Shown here piece by piece: positions 28,757-37,004 of a stretch of DNA of 42,203 nt. The notes beneath the pieces are model-generated. The model was not told where the DNA came from, did no database searches, and saw nothing but the letters and a program-made list of their open reading frames with translations. Numbering within the stretch: position 1 is the first letter of the stretch; each line of letters starts with the position of its first letter. This DNA is from a virus, in the IMG/VR virus record IMGVR_UViG_3300021511_000016, positions 1-42,203 of that record; one strand, given 5' to 3'. Position numbers and translations under genes: made by a program.

Positions 28757-29562
28757 GCCATATATTTAGCCATACTAGTAAGCCAATCCTTTCTTTCTTT
28801 GCTTATTTGATCTGCCTCTAATAACTTTCTTTCCCTTTGTCTTTCTGCACTTTCCATACCATAATCATAAGCGTATTGACCTCCTTGTGCAGCCCTTCTT
28901 GCTGCTGTTGTAAGATCAGCAAGCCTATCTCCTGATGTTTTTAGTATATTTTCTCTACCTCTACCAAAAAATCTGTTAAGAGCATCATACCTTTGTGCAA
29001 TATTACTTTCTAATCTTCCCACAAACTTACTTGCAAGACCCGGAGTTCCTTCTCTTGTTCCGGCAAGAATACCTCTTTGATTTAAATTTGCTCCTTGTTG
29101 TTCTCTTTCAATTTCAGCACTTAAATCAAGCTTTTGTTTTTCAACTCTTTCGTCTTGATCTAATCTGGCAAGAGCAATATCTCTGTCTCTTTCCGTTCTG
29201 TAAGTACCTGTTTTATAATCATAAGCAATTGTTCCGATTTGGGATTCGAGCTCATTAGCTACAGATTTAATAAACTGCGCTCTCTGCTGATCATCGTTAC
29301 CAAGTGCTATTTTGTATTGGTTTTCTAACCACTTAGCTGCAAAATCGTAATCCTCATTGGCAAAATCTTTTAAATCTTGAACATACTTATCAATTTCTGG
29401 GGCGAATTTATTATAATAGTCGCTAAATATATTATCTCCACCACCACCGCCTCCAGTCCACTTGCCAGCTCCACCAGTTGCTGCGAAATCCGCATCTGCT
29501 TCGGCATCGCCCCAACCGGCGTACCCTCCATATCCTTGATCTATTAAACTTTGTGCGCTCAT
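28753..29562 (-). CDS. Probable internal (ejection) virion protein
   Basis: A protein of 269 aa. The glycine-rich start (GYGGYAGWGDAEADADF, about 10-26, then a run of glycines) is followed by long charged helices (RDIALARLDQDERVEKQKLD and similar) with coiled-coil character. It has no enzyme motif. It is coupled to the virion lysozyme gene by overlap. By position and composition it is a DNA-ejection or internal core protein. Confidence 0.6.
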   Translation of the reverse strand: MSAQSLIDQGYGGYAGWGDAEADADFAATGGAGKWTGGGGGGDNIFSDYYNKFAPEIDKYVQDLKDFANEDYDFAAKWLENQYKIALGNDDQQRAQFIKSVANELESQIGTIAYDYKTGTYRTERDRDIALARLDQDERVEKQKLDLSAEIEREQQGANLNQRGILAGTREGTPGLASKFVGRLESNIAQRYDALNRFFGRGRENILKTSGDRLADLTTAARRAAQGGQYAYDYGMESAERQRERKLLEADQISKERKDWLTSMAKYMA

Positions 29563-29563
29563 A

Positions 29564-30724
29564 TTATATAAAATTTCCTAAAAAACCAGCATTGGTTTCA
29601 GTTAAAGATGAATCTTGAACATCTGTAAAAGTTGGTGTTGTAGTTCCGGTAACTATTCCAGAGTGATGAACCGCGATTCTTCCAACAGCACCGGCTCCAC
29701 CAGTTTTTCCACCCCCACCACCAGAACTACTTGACGCAGATATTTTATTACTTCCCAATGTTGCCGTTGCACAAGCAAGCAAAAAACTCCCACCTGCACC
29801 ACCACCACCACCACCTGCAAGATCAACAGCCGCAGCACCATTTGTTCCATTAAGTATAATTGCACCACTTGATGAAACAAAACTATTTGCAAATATTACT
29901 ACAATTCCTGCACCATCTCCTCCTGCACCAGAAGCGGAACCCTGTGAGCTTCCACCACCTCCAGATCCACCCAGAACCATATCAGTTAAATCAGCACTAC
30001 CTTCAGCATTACCTCCAGCACCAGGTTGTTGTGGAACACCATCAGAAGTACCGGGTTGTCCAGCAGTTCCAGCAGTAGCATGACCACCCCCCCCACCTCC
30101 ACCACCATATCTTGCCGAACCAAAAACATCGTCACCACCACCACCACCATTTCCATTAGCAATGTAGTTGTGAGTATCCCTATCACCAGCAGTTCCCTCT
30201 CCTTGATGACCCATTGCACCATCAGTCGAATTGCTCGTACCCCCTCTAAATCCTGCCGAATTACCATTTATTGTTCCTGTAACAGTTACTAACTCTTTAG
30301 CAGCAAATGGTAATATTCCATAACCATTTCCGTTCCAATCTGGTATATCCCATGTTCCACTCTGAACAATTACGTTACGATACTGTGGAACAACTATTAC
30401 TTGTGCCTGGGAAGCTCCAGAATCTGTATAAGTGTATTGTTTGCTTTCCTGCAAAGTAACAGTATTGGTGCCACCTCCAGAAACTACCCTGTTTATTTCC
30501 CATTGTCCAACGCCAGAACCCCTACTTTGATGGATTAAAACAATATCATTATTTGAAAGCACAGTTGAAGCTAAACTTAGAGAGCTATTTCCACTACTTC
30601 CACTACAAGAAGATAGAGTTAAAGTAGGAATTGTTGCAGAAGAATAATCACCATCTGACCCATTTCCAAATGGTTGACCAGACAGCACTCTTGAAATTTT
30701 TTGCCATGAATTTAGATTCGCCAT
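29564..30724 (-). CDS. Glycine-rich fibre protein (polyglycine II-like)
   Basis: A protein of 386 aa. The N-terminal beta domain (about 1-160) contains IVLIHQSRGSGVGQWEINRV and QVIVVPQYRNV. It is followed by long glycine-rich tracts (about 190-350, with runs of G such as YGGGGGGGGHA and GGSGGGGSS) that fit bundles of polyglycine II helices, as in T4-type Gp38 adhesins and some phage fibres. A receptor-binding role is likely. There is no clear ribosome site. Confidence 0.6.
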   Translation of the reverse strand: MANLNSWQKISRVLSGQPFGNGSDGDYSSATIPTLTLSSCSGSSGNSSLSLASTVLSNNDIVLIHQSRGSGVGQWEINRVVSGGGTNTVTLQESKQYTYTDSGASQAQVIVVPQYRNVIVQSGTWDIPDWNGNGYGILPFAAKELVTVTGTINGNSAGFRGGTSNSTDGAMGHQGEGTAGDRDTHNYIANGNGGGGGDDVFGSARYGGGGGGGGHATAGTAGQPGTSDGVPQQPGAGGNAEGSADLTDMVLGGSGGGGSSQGSASGAGGDGAGIVVIFANSFVSSSGAIILNGTNGAAAVDLAGGGGGGAGGSFLLACATATLGSNKISASSSSGGGGGKTGGAGAVGRIAVHHSGIVTGTTTPTFTDVQDSSLTETNAGFLGNFI

Positions 30725-30736
30725 AATTCATATTTT

Positions 30737-31300
30737 TTATACATTTTGTCCAATAATGTAACCATCATAAGCACCACTAGCAGTACACAGGAATCCAAAT
30801 GAATCTGCTTTACTTGCTGTAGTAGTCAATGTAGGCTCTGTACCTCCAGCCCACTTAATTCCAGACCACCAATTCAGGGTTGTTCCACGGTTTCCAGATG
30901 AATCCTGAAGGAGTCTGACTATAAAGACCTGACCAACTGAAGCATTTGAAACACTTAAAGTAACAGAGGAGCTTGTTAATTCATACAGATGAACATTTGC
31001 TTCATTGAGATCAAAAGTTTCACTACTTCCACTTCCGTTGTCTTCAAGAGTAGGCTTTGTTGCTTTATTAAAAACAACTCTTGTATTAAATGTTTTAACA
31101 CCACTTACACTCTGGTCGGAACTGAGATTCATGGCAGTCCCGCTTATTTTAGAAGTAGAAATGGCTGCTGAAGATTTGATATTGCTATTATCAAGATTTC
31201 CGTTTACTTCATTATAAACATTATCAAAATTTCCGTTTAAATCTGTGTAATTGACGTTTTCTTCGTCAACCCATGTTTTCGTTTTAGATATTACTCCCAT
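30737..31300 (-). CDS. Tail fibre-like virion protein
   Basis: A protein of 187 aa. The N-terminus (TWVDEENVNYTDLNGNFDNV, about 9-28) is a pattern common at the start of phage fibre or tail proteins. A repeat-like strand region follows (DLNEANVHLYELTSSSVTLS), and the end GAYDGYIIGQNV closes a beta sandwich. It is the first gene after a promoter and leader hairpin at 31309-31386. No ribosome site is visible between hairpin and ATG. Confidence 0.6.
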   Translation of the reverse strand: MGVISKTKTWVDEENVNYTDLNGNFDNVYNEVNGNLDNSNIKSSAAISTSKISGTAMNLSSDQSVSGVKTFNTRVVFNKATKPTLEDNGSGSSETFDLNEANVHLYELTSSSVTLSVSNASVGQVFIVRLLQDSSGNRGTTLNWWSGIKWAGGTEPTLTTTASKADSFGFLCTASGAYDGYIIGQNV

Positions 31301-31308
31301 AATTCAAC

Positions 31309-31337
31309 AAAAAATGGGTCCCCTTATAGGCACCCAT
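31309..31337 (-). terminator. Leader hairpin with U-tract before the 30737-31300 gene
   Basis: A 6-bp stem (31332-31337 with 31314-31319), extendable by an inner CC/GG pair, is followed by six T. The start codon is 9 bp further on. It lies after the promoter at 31358-31386. Upstream of the stem is AGAAAGCTCA, which recurs before the hairpin at 33638. Confidence 0.7.
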
Positions 31338-31357
31338 CTATGAGCTTTCTACTCTCA

Positions 31358-31386
31358 AGAATATCAGTAGTTGATAGTATTGTCAA
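31358..31386 (-). promoter_or_regulatory. Late promoter (TTGACA-17-TATTCT)
   Basis: A perfect -35 (31381-31386), 17-bp spacer, -10 TATTCT (31358-31363), placed just after the stop of the tail nozzle gene. A start near 31351 gives a 50-nt leader with the hairpin at 31314-31337. Confidence 0.65.
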
Positions 31387-31388
31387 TT

Positions 31389-32954
31389 TCATCTTATATA
31401 TTTATATTTAAAGTGAGAAACATAACTATTTACCGTTGGCTGTTCACTAGCAGTATTATGCCTTATGGAGTGAACCACTTCTTTTCCCCATGCCCTACCT
31501 CCACCAGATGTGTAATAAAACTTCTTTTCGCCACTTGAAGCGCCAGATAAAATAGCTGTTGTTCCTGTTGGACCAAGTTCAAAAGTTCCAGTTGGCCCTA
31601 AAGTTCCACCGGTAACAGCCAAATTTAAGTCTCCAAGATCTGAAAAATCTAAATTATCTATAGAAGCATACATACCGACATTGCCAATACTGCCTTCTCC
31701 TGTCAGATAACCAAATCTATATCTTTTATAAGCACTTGAGATTTTATAATCATCTCTTTTACTATCCCACCTTGCATCTACAGCAGTTCCATCATCATCT
31801 TCTCCATCTACAAGGTAAATATTTTCATTAGTAGAATCCGCCAGATAAAGATCAATTTGTGACGCTGATGTTGGATAAGCAGCGGCAAAATCAGGATTCC
31901 AACCTGTATAAGTTGTCCAAGCTTCCTCGCCAGTTCTTTTACTAGCAATAATGTCATAAACTAGCACTAAGTCATTATAAGTGCTAGAACCTGTTGGTAC
32001 TGCAAAGAAAACTTTATCGTTATATGTCCAGGCAAGAGCTTTATCAAGATTAGACCGATTGATTGTTTCAACTGTTTCTTGTATCTTTGTAGAAATAATA
32101 TCCCTTCTGAAAGTGTCGAAATCTGTTTGGTACAGTCTTCTTATCTGAGCTTCATCATCTATGAACCAAACCTCGTTTCCTACACGGGTTGCTCCTTTTG
32201 GGGAAAGCATGCCGACTGATTCGTCAATATTTTCAATTTTGGAGTTTGTGGAGGTAATTCTCCAGTCGGCATCTCCCCAGCCCGTTAAATACATTATTGA
32301 TCTTTCTTTAAAGATAGCAAGAGCATCACCCCAATCTACTAAACTGATAATTCTTCCACCACCAGGAGAGGGAATAAAATCATAAGTAGTATCCCAAGTA
32401 TCAGGATCTCCCATTGCAGACCAATAAAGCCTGTCTGTATATGTTGTTCCACCCAACAAAACATTGTTGGCAGTAAACATATGATTCTTATGCCACAAAA
32501 GACAGTTCCCGTGAGGAATAGATGATCCCAAATCAGTAAGGCAAGAGTTTAAGGTTGTACTTCCTCTGTTCCAATAATGAATTTGGTTACTTTCATTACA
32601 CATGTAAACTCTGTCATTTACCGGAACATTAGCAAAAGCAAAGTCTTTCTCGGCATAAAACCCACTATCTAGCGCACTCCAAGAAGTGGTTCCTGTTTTA
32701 TAATAGAGAGTATCATCTGATATGGTCAGAAGGTCTTTGCCTCCAGCGGCTCTTAAATATGGATGAAGTCCATAAATTATATCCCCGGAGAAATTGCCGG
32801 CATCAGTTAAACCATCACGCCTTACTAATTGTCCTTTGTGTGTAATATCCCAATTACGGAGAAGTGACGCCTCATAATCTTCAATTTTTGTTTCATGGTC
32901 TGTATCGTTTAATCCTCCGCTGTAATCGAGATACTCTTTTGTTTTTACTTTCAT
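31389..32954 (-). CDS. Tail nozzle / stabilisation protein (P22 gp10-like)
   Basis: A 521-aa beta-propeller-like protein of short tails. LYWSAMGDPDTWDTTYDFIP (about 175-194) is a hallmark of this family, with ISLVDWGDALAIFKERSIMY and VGMLSPKGATRVGNEVWFID as further typical parts. The N-terminus LDYSGGLNDTDHETKIEDYE (about 9-28) is also conserved. It forms the hexameric nozzle under the portal and adaptor. The gene lies next to the adaptor gene, as in related phages. Confidence 0.75.
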   Translation of the reverse strand: MKVKTKEYLDYSGGLNDTDHETKIEDYEASLLRNWDITHKGQLVRRDGLTDAGNFSGDIIYGLHPYLRAAGGKDLLTISDDTLYYKTGTTSWSALDSGFYAEKDFAFANVPVNDRVYMCNESNQIHYWNRGSTTLNSCLTDLGSSIPHGNCLLWHKNHMFTANNVLLGGTTYTDRLYWSAMGDPDTWDTTYDFIPSPGGGRIISLVDWGDALAIFKERSIMYLTGWGDADWRITSTNSKIENIDESVGMLSPKGATRVGNEVWFIDDEAQIRRLYQTDFDTFRRDIISTKIQETVETINRSNLDKALAWTYNDKVFFAVPTGSSTYNDLVLVYDIIASKRTGEEAWTTYTGWNPDFAAAYPTSASQIDLYLADSTNENIYLVDGEDDDGTAVDARWDSKRDDYKISSAYKRYRFGYLTGEGSIGNVGMYASIDNLDFSDLGDLNLAVTGGTLGPTGTFELGPTGTTAILSGASSGEKKFYYTSGGGRAWGKEVVHSIRHNTASEQPTVNSYVSHFKYKYIR

Positions 32955-32956
32955 TT

Positions 32957-33628
32957 TTAACCATTGTACATATCTGTATTTTCGACAATTGTCACACCCT
33001 TGGGCTCGTCAATTTGTTGCTGTGAAAAACTTTGGGTCATACGCCTTATTCTTTCATCAAAACGGATCCTAAGCCTTTCTGCTGCAACATGATCATCGTC
33101 TTGATCAAGATAATTAGCATAAGCTCCATATTTTATATGATGATGATACTTAACAGGAAAGGCTGGTTCATCATCATCTTCGAAAAGTTCTGTTGGAGTA
33201 TAAACATACCAAATCTTTAGTCCATCAGCAGTAGTTGTACTTGGAATCGGCATTAAGCCAATGTTGTCCCCGATAAGATAATAATATGGTTGTGCAATAC
33301 TAAATCCTTGGCTTGAAGAAGTGTCAGAGTGAATAGAAATACCATGAATATCTGCATTTTGCATTGGCTTTGGTCTTTTCCATACTCCATCATAAAGAGC
33401 ATTTACTAAAAGTATCTTGTCCCAATCATCGGGAAGATCGTATTCTTGTTGATTCTCTATAATTGCTGTTGTTGAAGATTTGGTAAAATATTCAGGACGT
33501 ACTTCCGTGATTTCGTCTATCATATACATATAAGCGTCATTAATCCAGGTTGCAAGCCCCGCATCACCAACTTCTACGCCGGGTCCTATCATATTCTTTA
33601 AGTCTGATATTAATTGTCCTCTTGTCAT
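32957..33628 (-). CDS. Head-tail adaptor protein
   Basis: A 223-aa protein from the ATG at 33626-33628 (MTRGQLISDLKNMIGPGVEV); a longer frame from a TTG would run through the leader hairpin. The start pattern followed by ATWINDAYMYMIDEITEV and, near the end, FPVKYHHHIKYGAYANYLDQ is common to podovirus adaptor or head-completion proteins that join portal and tail nozzle. It is helical at both ends with a beta part between. It has no ribosome site next to the ATG (TTTTTTATT precedes it). Confidence 0.72.
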   Translation of the reverse strand: MTRGQLISDLKNMIGPGVEVGDAGLATWINDAYMYMIDEITEVRPEYFTKSSTTAIIENQQEYDLPDDWDKILLVNALYDGVWKRPKPMQNADIHGISIHSDTSSSQGFSIAQPYYYLIGDNIGLMPIPSTTTADGLKIWYVYTPTELFEDDDEPAFPVKYHHHIKYGAYANYLDQDDDHVAAERLRIRFDERIRRMTQSFSQQQIDEPKGVTIVENTDMYNG

Positions 33629-33631
33629 AAT

Positions 33632-33658
33632 AAAAAAGGGCTGGCTTACCGCCAACCC
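33632..33658 (-). terminator. Leader hairpin with U-tract before the adaptor gene
   Basis: An 8-bp stem (33651-33658 with 33638-33645, one G-T pair), a 5-nt loop and six T (33632-33637), then ATT and the ATG. It is downstream of the promoter at 33680-33708. Confidence 0.75.
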
Positions 33659-33679
33659 ATCAATTGAGCTTTCTGTCTA

Positions 33680-33708
33680 AGATTACCAATTAAACTGAGT
33701 TCTGTCAA
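33680..33708 (-). promoter_or_regulatory. Late promoter (TTGACA-17-TAATCT)
   Basis: The -35 TTGACA (33703-33708) includes the TGA stop codon of the 33705-37004 gene. The -10 is TAATCT (33680-33685), with spacing 17. The predicted leader is about 45 nt, with AGAAAGCTCA and the hairpin, just as at 31309-31386. Confidence 0.6.
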
Positions 33709-36700
33709 TTCCATATCGTCATTGCCTCTGATGTATCTGTCCAAGTGGTACTAGCATCACTAGTATCTGTCCAGGCAAACTTTTCTTCTGTTGGAGTATA
33801 CCAACCCCGGAGTGTAATTGCTGATATAGACTCCGAAACTGAAATATTGTCTGATTTCCCCAATTCATAGTAATCCTTTGTAGCATTAACTTGTTCTGAT
33901 ATTTCTACATCATCACCTGTATTTATATCGTATTCTGTTTCCCCATAAGTAATGTGCATTGAAATTGAATCAGAAACTTCGATATCACTACCCGTGCTGG
34001 CTTCTTGGAGAGGTTGTTTTATTGTAATATTTTCCGAAACAGCAATATTATCTGATTCATCTATTTCTCCGAAGGGTAAGTCTTCAGTTGTACTTTCACT
34101 TACCTCAACCTCGTCATATATTGGATTAATTTCATCTGAAGCTTCAATATTGTCATATACATCTATAATTCTATCACCACCAGAATCTAGCTGAAGATTT
34201 TCAGATACCTCAACATCATCACTGACATTAATGTTAAAATTTGATAAAGTTACACTTGAACCAATCCAGACAGGAGAACTAATAAGAGAACCATCTTGAG
34301 TTCCAACTTCATCATGTGCAATAATCCCTGAAGATTCATCTAGTTTCCAATGACCAACTAAACCGGTACTTGGCGGACTTCCACTATAAACATCACTTGC
34401 TTCAGAACTACTCAACTCTCTGTTCCAAATTCTTACATCACGAATTGCTCCCAAAAACCAATTAGGATCTGATTCATCTTCATTGTGACCAAACCTAAGA
34501 TTTGCTGAGGTATTTTCTGGATACATCCCAATTGGGGTATCAGGAACACTCTCATATCCAGAACCCCCATCAATGATATTAATTTCACTGACTGAACCAC
34601 CTGATAATACAACTGTTGCCCTAGCCCTATCATCTGGGGAACCTCCATAAAAGTTTATTCTTGGTGTATCTGTATAGCCAGTTCCAGCTTCATCAATTGT
34701 TACATCAGTTACAACTCCATCTGTTAATACTGCTGTTGCCGTTGCTTTTGTTCCTTCTGTTTGGTAATTCCAATCAGCCTTGTGTACTCCATTTTTATAA
34801 ATATTGGACTGGTATATTGTCATTGTTCCAACAATATGTATCCACTCTCCGGGATCAAATGATTCCTGAACATAACAGCTTTCTCCATATCCACCTTCAG
34901 CATTTAAGACATATACTGAAATCCTATATGGATATGGTCCAGCTTGATTGGTCACGCGGAACTGCCACTCCTCTGTGTTAGGACTACCAGTTTGAGACTT
35001 TCCTATAAAATTTACATATTGATCGGTACCGCTTGTATCTGGGAAGTTAATTACATCTGGCCTCATCCAAAAGGAAACAGACAACTCTCCTGTTGTTGGA
35101 ATACTGTAATCATCATTGTCGGTAATTTCTACATAATCATCAATACCGTCAAACCAAAGTGCTTTATTGTCTTCTTCGGCCACCTCAACGCCGTCACTCA
35201 AATCTATGTTTAAATTTCCACCCTCTTTTTGAACAGTTGCTTCCTCACTTACTTCGATATCGTCGCTCACACTTATCTCAAGATGATCTAGTTGAACATT
35301 TGAAACAACACTATCAACCTCGACATCGCCTGAAACATTTACAAAAAATACATCATCAAAAGAGGAGGCGCTTACAGATTCGGATACTTCTACGTCATCT
35401 GATACACTTACAATTAATTGTGAAATAAATAAGTCTATATTTTCAGATACCTCTACATCATCTGAGGTGTTTATCGTTTGTAATGAAGTTGACAAATCTA
35501 AATTTTCGGATACTTCGATATCGTCGCCAACATTTATCCCAAGAAAACCCTTACTCTCCAAACCTCCTGGGCCAATTCCCCAAGATGGAGTACCATAAAG
35601 AGTCAAATCATCTCCATCTGAGGCATCATTATCCAGAGTTGTTCCTTGATGTTCAGAAAAGTTTAAATTTATAATTAATCCCGTTTCACTATCAGGATCA
35701 AGAATATAGTTTTTATTATTGTCTATTTGAGTTTGGGACCTTGCTATATTCCACACACGAATATAACCACCAATAGCCCCTTTCCAGTTAGGATTAGATC
35801 CAGGTGAATCAAAGGCTATATTAAAATCAAGACCGTTGCTGCTGTTTTGGGTACTTGCACCTGTATTTTGTAATGTGTAAGAAGCCTCAGTTCCATTTTT
35901 ATAAATACGGGTCTTGTTATCAGAAGTGCTAAATGTTTGAGCAACATGCACCCAAGTTCCTGTATCAAATACTGCAGTTGAAGTGTACCCATCAGCACTC
36001 TGAGAATCAAATGCCGTATAAAAATTTGCAGCTGTAGAGGGAGACCCACTATCAGTTTTTAGTTCTGAAAAGTATCCTGGTACCTCATCTCCAATATCCA
36101 TTGCTGTTTGATAGGCAACTCCATCTGAAGCTTGATAAAACCAACCTTCCATTGTGTAATTAGTAAGACCGTCTAAACTAGTAAAATTTGGCAGAATACC
36201 ATATTGAGTGCTACCATCAAACTCAACAGCATTACCTCCAGGTTGAACATTTTCTGATACATCTACATCATCATCAACATTTATTTCATAAAAATCATCT
36301 TGTGCATTGCTGGTAATATCTTCAGAGACATCAATATCATCACCAACATTTACCTCCAAATTAGAAACACCAGCAGGTTCAAAAGAAGCAATAACCATCC
36401 TCCACCTTCCACCATAAGCATGCGCATATCCATGAGTAACAGAAGTAGAATCGCTGTGCGGTCCTGAAGTAGCACCTGCACCTGTTCTATAAGTTTCGGG
36501 TTCTTCTTCCCACCTAAGAGTACCATCTTCATCTTCTGACGTAATATTAGGCTCTGAAGCCATAGCATCAACCACCCAACATTGATCAGCAACTGTTGTA
36601 ACAGAAGCTTCAGAGTCGTCACTCGATCCATTAGCAGAATTGTAGGCATCTGGCTGTCCACTTTGAGCAACACCAGTAAGTGTGATACAACCTATTGATA

Positions 36701-37004
36701 CATTTGCACAGGAACCTGTAGTTTCAACCTCAACAGTAGCACCTGAGGTTGTATTGGGATCTACTATATACCACAACTCAGCACGCTCTGATGTTCCAGA
36801 GCCAGTATCTTCTGAATCTATTTTGGTACAGGATTCACTATCGTAGGTAACTGCCACAACCGGCCTATTAGCATCATTGGAATCGTGAATTGCTATACCA
36901 ATAATGGCTATACGGTTTGAACCGCTAGCTGTATGGGTGATGGAGAATTTATCTCCTGACGTTGCTCCACTCCCATCTGATACTGCATCAAATGCTATTG
37001 CCAT
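33705..37004 (-). CDS. Giant LamG adhesin with acidic repeats
   Basis: A protein of 1099 aa. The N-terminal beta domain (1-215) is followed by two short repeats, a first LamG/concanavalin-like domain (about 255-475, AVEFDGSTQYGILPNFTSLD, then YTMEGWFYQ), a block of six repeats (about 490-625), a second LamG domain (about 635-935, ALWFDGIDDYVEITDNDDYS) with an inserted pair of GTGYTDTPRI-type units, and a final block of about seven repeats. The repeat is close to INVSDDVEVSENLDL and occurs roughly fifteen times. It has no signal peptide, so it is a virion protein. Sugar binding via LamG and calcium binding by the acidic repeats are inference. Confidence 0.65.
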   Translation of the reverse strand: MAIAFDAVSDGSGATSGDKFSITHTASGSNRIAIIGIAIHDSNDANRPVVAVTYDSESCTKIDSEDTGSGTSERAELWYIVDPNTTSGATVEVETTGSCANVSIGCITLTGVAQSGQPDAYNSANGSSDDSEASVTTVADQCWVVDAMASEPNITSEDEDGTLRWEEEPETYRTGAGATSGPHSDSTSVTHGYAHAYGGRWRMVIASFEPAGVSNLEVNVGDDIDVSEDITSNAQDDFYEINVDDDVDVSENVQPGGNAVEFDGSTQYGILPNFTSLDGLTNYTMEGWFYQASDGVAYQTAMDIGDEVPGYFSELKTDSGSPSTAANFYTAFDSQSADGYTSTAVFDTGTWVHVAQTFSTSDNKTRIYKNGTEASYTLQNTGASTQNSSNGLDFNIAFDSPGSNPNWKGAIGGYIRVWNIARSQTQIDNNKNYILDPDSETGLIINLNFSEHQGTTLDNDASDGDDLTLYGTPSWGIGPGGLESKGFLGINVGDDIEVSENLDLSTSLQTINTSDDVEVSENIDLFISQLIVSVSDDVEVSESVSASSFDDVFFVNVSGDVEVDSVVSNVQLDHLEISVSDDIEVSEEATVQKEGGNLNIDLSDGVEVAEEDNKALWFDGIDDYVEITDNDDYSIPTTGELSVSFWMRPDVINFPDTSGTDQYVNFIGKSQTGSPNTEEWQFRVTNQAGPYPYRISVYVLNAEGGYGESCYVQESFDPGEWIHIVGTMTIYQSNIYKNGVHKADWNYQTEGTKATATAVLTDGVVTDVTIDEAGTGYTDTPRINFYGGSPDDRARATVVLSGGSVSEINIIDGGSGYESVPDTPIGMYPENTSANLRFGHNEDESDPNWFLGAIRDVRIWNRELSSSEASDVYSGSPPSTGLVGHWKLDESSGIIAHDEVGTQDGSLISSPVWIGSSVTLSNFNINVSDDVEVSENLQLDSGGDRIIDVYDNIEASDEINPIYDEVEVSESTTEDLPFGEIDESDNIAVSENITIKQPLQEASTGSDIEVSDSISMHITYGETEYDINTGDDVEISEQVNATKDYYELGKSDNISVSESISAITLRGWYTPTEEKFAWTDTSDASTTWTDTSEAMTIWN

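Noticed and set aside
29860-30292. Plus-strand frames rich in H, L and S opposite the glycine-rich gene
   Set aside because: They are shadows of GGN codons read on the other strand, with no ribosome site or known motif.
34661-36673. Several open frames on both strands within the LamG adhesin gene
   Set aside because: They arise from the biased codons of the repeats and have abnormal composition (runs of L, Q, H).
33705-37004. CRISPR-like array
   Set aside because: Short repeats are present at protein level, but the DNA copies vary in spacing and sequence and sit in one reading frame.
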